From Zygnema cylindricum (Eukaryota > Streptophyta > Zygnematophyceae > Zygnematales > Zygnemataceae): 64,000 bases of DNA. Under the pieces are notes generated by a model. The model worked only from the letters and a program-made list of their open reading frames with translations, was not told the DNA's origin and made no database searches. A program made the position numbers and the translations under genes. Positions within the stretch are counted from its first letter, which is position 1. Each line of letters opens with the position of its first letter. Below are positions 59,935 to 64,000 of this stretch, piece by piece. The stretch is taken from assembly GCA_037447655.1 (NCBI GenBank), contig JBBHKE010003460.1, forward strand, positions 62,001 to 126,000, in the 5' to 3' direction.

Positions 59935-61203
59935 ATGGCCGCTTCAGCCATGATGTCCTCTGTCAGTGCAGCAGTTCCATCCACAAACTTTTTCTCTCCC
60001 CTTCCTGCCCGATCTCACTCTCGCTCCATTGGAGCAGCAAGATTGGCTCCTTTCCACCAGAAACGCTCTTTTGTGTGCAAAGCTTCCAACGACGATCCTT
60101 TGGCCGCGGTAAGCATTATTTCTGTAATGTACGAATTTGTTGAACGTTTCGTATGACGATGCAGGACATGGTGTTAAAAGGATTGCATTAGCTAGTTTTT
60201 TGTAAGCAGCAAAAAATCAATCATTTGCCTTAAACGATGAATCTTGTTTTTGCTACAGGTGAAGAATTTGGTGGACAGCACCAAAGTCAAGATCACAAAG
60301 GATGATGTTTTGGCCAATCAGGAGCGCAATACCAGTGAGAAGCAGTCAGTTGTGGGAACCGTCCCTGCTCGCGGTGCAACAATTCCTCGGGCTGAGGTGG
60401 ATCGCCGTCCAGAGCTCGGCAACATTTCTTTTGGCAGCATTATGGCTTTCGACGGTCCTGGTCCTGAAACCATGAACGGACGATTGGTACGTATGATCGA
60501 TTTTCGAAGTAGTAGTGTTATAGTTCCAAACCTCATTTGCACACGAATATTTATGCCTCGACTACATTTTCCTCACAAGCTGTCTTTCTGTTACAAATTA
60601 AAATTCACGTTGTCTCTAACTCGATCTTTTTTATTATTATTTTTTTGCAGGCCATGTTGGGATGTGCCTGGGGATTCATCTCCGAGCGCATGACAGGCCT
60701 CAGAATCGTTGACCAGGTCAACTCTCCCAACAGCCCGGGCCTCTTCTGGCTTTTGGCGTCCACTCAGATCCTCATCTTCGCATCTCTGGTGCCCATCTTC
60801 AACGGAGAGTCCCCGGACAGCCGCAGGTAGGATTGTTGTCATCCGATTATGGTCTCTTTTTCCTGTGCAGTTTCAGGGAGAGGTTGTTTAGAACAGCTGT
60901 AGAAATAATAAGTATTAATAAAAAATACTAGTACTTGCTCAAGATGTTTCGGAAATTAGTGGCATTATTCAATATACAATGGAGTCTGTTGTGACAAGGT
61001 CAATTTTACCTCCAAAATACGGATTTTGCCCACATTTTGCGTCTACATTGTGAGCTGACAATTCTATTCCTTTTCTTTGTCTGAACAGGAATGGTCCTTT
61101 CACTGCCAAGGCTGAGCGCTGGAATGGTCGTCTGGCTATGGTCGGTTTCGCCGGTATTCTTATCTCCGAGTACATTTTTGGAAAGGCCGTTTTTGGCTTT
61201 TAA
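59935..61203 (+). CDS. ELIP: Early light-induced protein, copy I
   Basis: Exons are 59935-60108, 60259-60486, 60651-60826 and 61089-61203 (TAA), giving 230 aa. The exon 1 donor is gtaagc instead of gtacgc. Variants: NLVDSTKVKITKDDV and NTSEKQS. Exon 3 is identical in protein to B, D and H. Both LHC motifs (MNGRL|AM and ERWNGRLAMVG) and the middle helix are intact. Mirror partner: copy B. Confidence 0.95.
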
Positions 61204-63599
61204 GATGCCATTAATCTTTACTTCAATAGGTGTATCATAGGACCAGTGGGCGTTGGAGAAGAATTGTAGTGACTTGTATATATTGCAACGACCGTTTTTT
61301 TCAGCAAAATGCTGTTGTAGCGCGGAAATTCTGATGAAAGAAATAAGTTATCAGTGGCGTTGTAGTTCAAGAGAATTTTCATTTTTGTGATCGTGTAAAG
61401 ATAAAAAAAAATCAATTTAATTTTTTCTTCCTAGTATGTTGATTTTTATAAAATTGTATTTGAAAACATTCCAATGATGAAGTGATGATGGAATCTGCCG
61501 TTTTTCGTCTATTTTGGTTTTTGTTGCGTAGCAGTAAAGTTTGGCTGTTTTATATATATATTGATAGACTTGTTCCAAATTCTTTTTTTTAACGGAAAGA
61601 ATGATGTAAATGGATGGCCTAAATGCGTAATTTTCTATGGACATGATTTTGCCGCATGTTGATGTATGTGCACTTGTATGTGCACTGTAAAACGATAGAG
61701 TACGGTTCCATTTTTTAACATGGTAAGGGCTGTCGTCGAAGCATACACAGAAGATTATTGCTTACTTCGAGGGTTTCTGAAAATAGAAACAGAAATCTGT
61801 AGGTAGAGGACCTTGTCAGTATAACATGGGAAAAGAAAGAAGTGGGAAAGGAGTTGAGAAAGTGGTGCAGCATTCATTGTAAATTATCTGTTTTTTTCTT
61901 TTGCTAAGTTTATCAAAACCACCAGAATTGAGTCCCTATAATTCGCTGCCTATGTCATGAAAAATATGGAATTAAGAATGTCTAGGAAAGTGTACGTTTC
62001 AGCTTAGGTTCTGCTCAATTGACTTCCCAGAATATCAGTTAAAACAGCAAATATTAAGTTAAATTTACGCTGCAAAAAAAATCGATGTGAATTTGCAAGT
62101 CTATCTACATTGAACCGTAATATGCAGACAAAGGTGTTGTGTACTGTGACTCATATGGCTCATAAACAAATGTCTAATGTTGAGTGTTAAAACATATTAC
62201 TTCTTGGTTTCTAACCTTCGAAATTTGTCTCCCTATTTCGAATTTCTGAAATATTTGTTCTTGTTCACAACTTCTCCACGCTGCTGTCGATTCTGCGTTT
62301 TTTCAGTTTCTGCGTACTTTTTATCCACGAAACAAAGTACACATCCACGAGGTACGATTTGAACTAAGGAGAATAAAATGCGCAAGTGAAATGCTGCTTA
62401 GTACTCGACAGCCAAGGCAAGATTTTGGACTTAAAGTGATTAAGTGATTTTAAAAAGCCTTGAATACATAATTTCTCCATGTTAGATGGGCATTTTATAC
62501 CAATAAACTTCGCACACTTGTTTCCGGGCTAAATTGGTACGCAAATTACATCAAAAAAATTACTTCCTGTTCAGATAATTTGGAAGATAAAATGTGGAAA
62601 CATTTGTCAAAGCAACGCCAAACTTAAATTGTCATTTAGTCAGTGGAGCACATTTATTCACCCCACGTAGTTCGAATGTCCCTACTGCTCAAATTGACTT
62701 AATTACACTTGAGCCAAAACTGTGTCCAATTCTATGGCAATAGGTCGAGCAGCAGAAGAATTGTTTTCACAAGGAACAGTACTTGCTGCGTCAATTTAAA
62801 ACATACTATTCACCATCGTACTGAAATAGTCCAAATTTCCACTCAATAGTACACACGCCGTACAGCAAACATTTTATTGCGGTGCCTTGATTGGACCATC
62901 TCGAAGTAATCTGCCGACAACGTCGTAGGCCAATAGTCGGCGACACATCTGAACTTCGCACGTGTGCCCTGTTCTATGGATTATTTGGAGATGTTCAGCG
63001 ACTGCATCTTCGCATAAATTTGAAGCAAAGGCATAGCTTGAAGCATAGTTCAAAAGTAGGCGTTTTTATGGTAGGCCTTCGGTCGGCGCCTTTATCGTAA
63101 GTTGTGTTATGGGCTTTTCATGTCATCTTCTTAGATCGCTACTTTTATCAGTGACCGTCCGATCGTCCGAATCTGACGGTGTAAATAAATTTTTGGTCGG
63201 AATGTTTTAATTGGTCCGAATAGGTCCGAATACGATATGGGTCTTAAGGTCAAGGTCATATACTCATATTGTATGTTTTTGCATACAATAGGCATATTGT
63301 ATGGGCTTACTTTCACCTACTTTTGAACTATGGCTTGAAGATTATAAGCAGTTTGAAATAGGCCATTTTCCACCGTTTTAAGCAGTCGCCGACTTAGGGC
63401 AAACCTCCATTGAAGCGCAGAGCCCTCCGTTTTCCGAAAAACAGACCATATAAATTTTACTTTGCGTTGTCATTATTGCATACGACACCGAAACGGATTG
63501 CTCTCCGTTTCATGTTTGAAGACGTGACGTCGTTCTGACGTTTCCTCGTTCAATTTCAAACTTTGAACTTCCATGCTAGATTTTGTAAGATCCTTTCGC
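61204..63599. repeat. Inter-ELIP spacer I/J (right arm of the palindrome)
   Basis: No gene. It mirrors the A/B spacer: 62170-62380 against 19260-19500 and 62880-63010 against 18650-18840. About 63030-63340 (ggtccgaataggtccgaata and flanks, between two inverted fragments resembling ttgaagcatagttcaaaagt) has no counterpart near 18600-18650 and looks like an insertion. Confidence 0.6.
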
Positions 63600-64000
63600 A
63601 AAAAGACTGTCGGCCGTAGTGCAGAGAAATGCCAAACGTGGACAATGCTGAACATTTGATTTCGAATGCCACGGCCAAAAAGTGGACAAAAAGAAAAAGC
63701 TTCTTTTCAGGCGCAGATCTCAACGTGGCAGCCAGCCTCTAATCAGCAAAAACTATTTCCACGTCAGCGTAATACTTGGAAAAGGAGGAACCCATCGACA
63801 TGTTCACTCACTTTTCTAACATGTGGCAGGCTGCAACGTACGGAGTCTGCAACACGTGGACAAGTAATGAAAACCGCAGGTGTGAGGTCGTACTGAAAGG
63901 TCGGCTGGGTAACTGCATAAATGGAGTATTCAGGCAGCAGCAGTCGCAGCAGTTTCAGCAATTCCAGCAATTTCTGCAAAGCTAATCCGGCAATCTCAGC
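63600..64000 (+). promoter_or_regulatory. Promoter of a further ELIP gene (J) whose coding part lies beyond the right edge
   Basis: It has the family block (aaaaagtggacaaaaagaaa, gatctcaacgtggcagcc), ccacgtcag, a G-box CACGTG at 63853-63858, gcataaatgg (about 63914-63923) in the TATA position, and a leader of CAG/CAATTC repeats at 63935-64000. It is most like the promoter of ELIP-A. The coding region is not in the window, so the gene is inferred. Confidence 0.7.

Larger units (their letters stand above)
49100..64000 (+). repeat. Right arm of a large inverted duplication (ELIP G-J)
   Basis: Partner of the left arm. It contains the G, H and I units facing right and the promoter of J. The arm continues past the window, so its full length and whether the LHCB cluster is mirrored as well cannot be seen. 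Confidence 0.75.

Overview
This window is nuclear DNA of a land plant. It carries two families of spliced chloroplast light-harvesting genes, GT-AG introns, TATA boxes and G-box/ABRE promoters, a Ty1/copia retrotransposon, and several small TIR elements. Dense clusters of near-identical LHCII genes and a large ELIP cluster suggest a seed-free plant, most likely a bryophyte. This is an inference; the species cannot be named from the sequence.

Region 1 (1-14025) is an LHCII cluster: six Lhcb copies in three head-to-head pairs, each sharing a bidirectional promoter of about 0.5 kb. Intact genes have two exons (288 + 504 nt, 263 aa). Copy 1 runs off the left edge. Copies 2, 3 and 4 are intact. 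Copy 5 has a one-base frameshift in exon 1. Copy 6 keeps only exon 1, followed by retroelement debris.

Region 2 (14026-14870) is that debris. A copia LTR plus a stub of pol is joined to a TRIM-like element whose 247-bp LTR contains a tRNA-like Pol III module with A and B boxes.

Region 3 (about 15-64 kb) is an ELIP (early light-induced protein) cluster. A, B, C and D are on the minus strand. A divergent copy E sits near the centre. F, G, H and I are on the plus strand, and the promoter of a tenth gene (J) lies at the right edge. Mirror-paired positions give nearly the same axis (about 40.8-41.0 kb) for A/J, B/I, C/H and D/G, and the noncoding DNA between genes also matches in inverted orientation, so the cluster is a large old palindromic duplication. 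Exons are almost identical, silent sites included, while introns have drifted, which suggests gene conversion. Two 5'-truncated copies (after F and after G) start at nearly the same point in exon 3. One lies beside a 10-N assembly gap.

Region 4 (31250-38595), in the left arm of the palindrome, is an invasion zone: a defective copia element inserted in the 5'UTR intron of ELIP-D, an unknown exon-like reading frame with pentapeptide repeats, a 1.27-kb foldback element, and small TIR elements.

Together the window links antenna genes (LHCII) to a photoprotective relative (ELIP). ELIP promoters share clusters of CACGTG/ACGTG sites, a TATA box and a 5'UTR intron, consistent with light-, ABA- or desiccation-linked induction.
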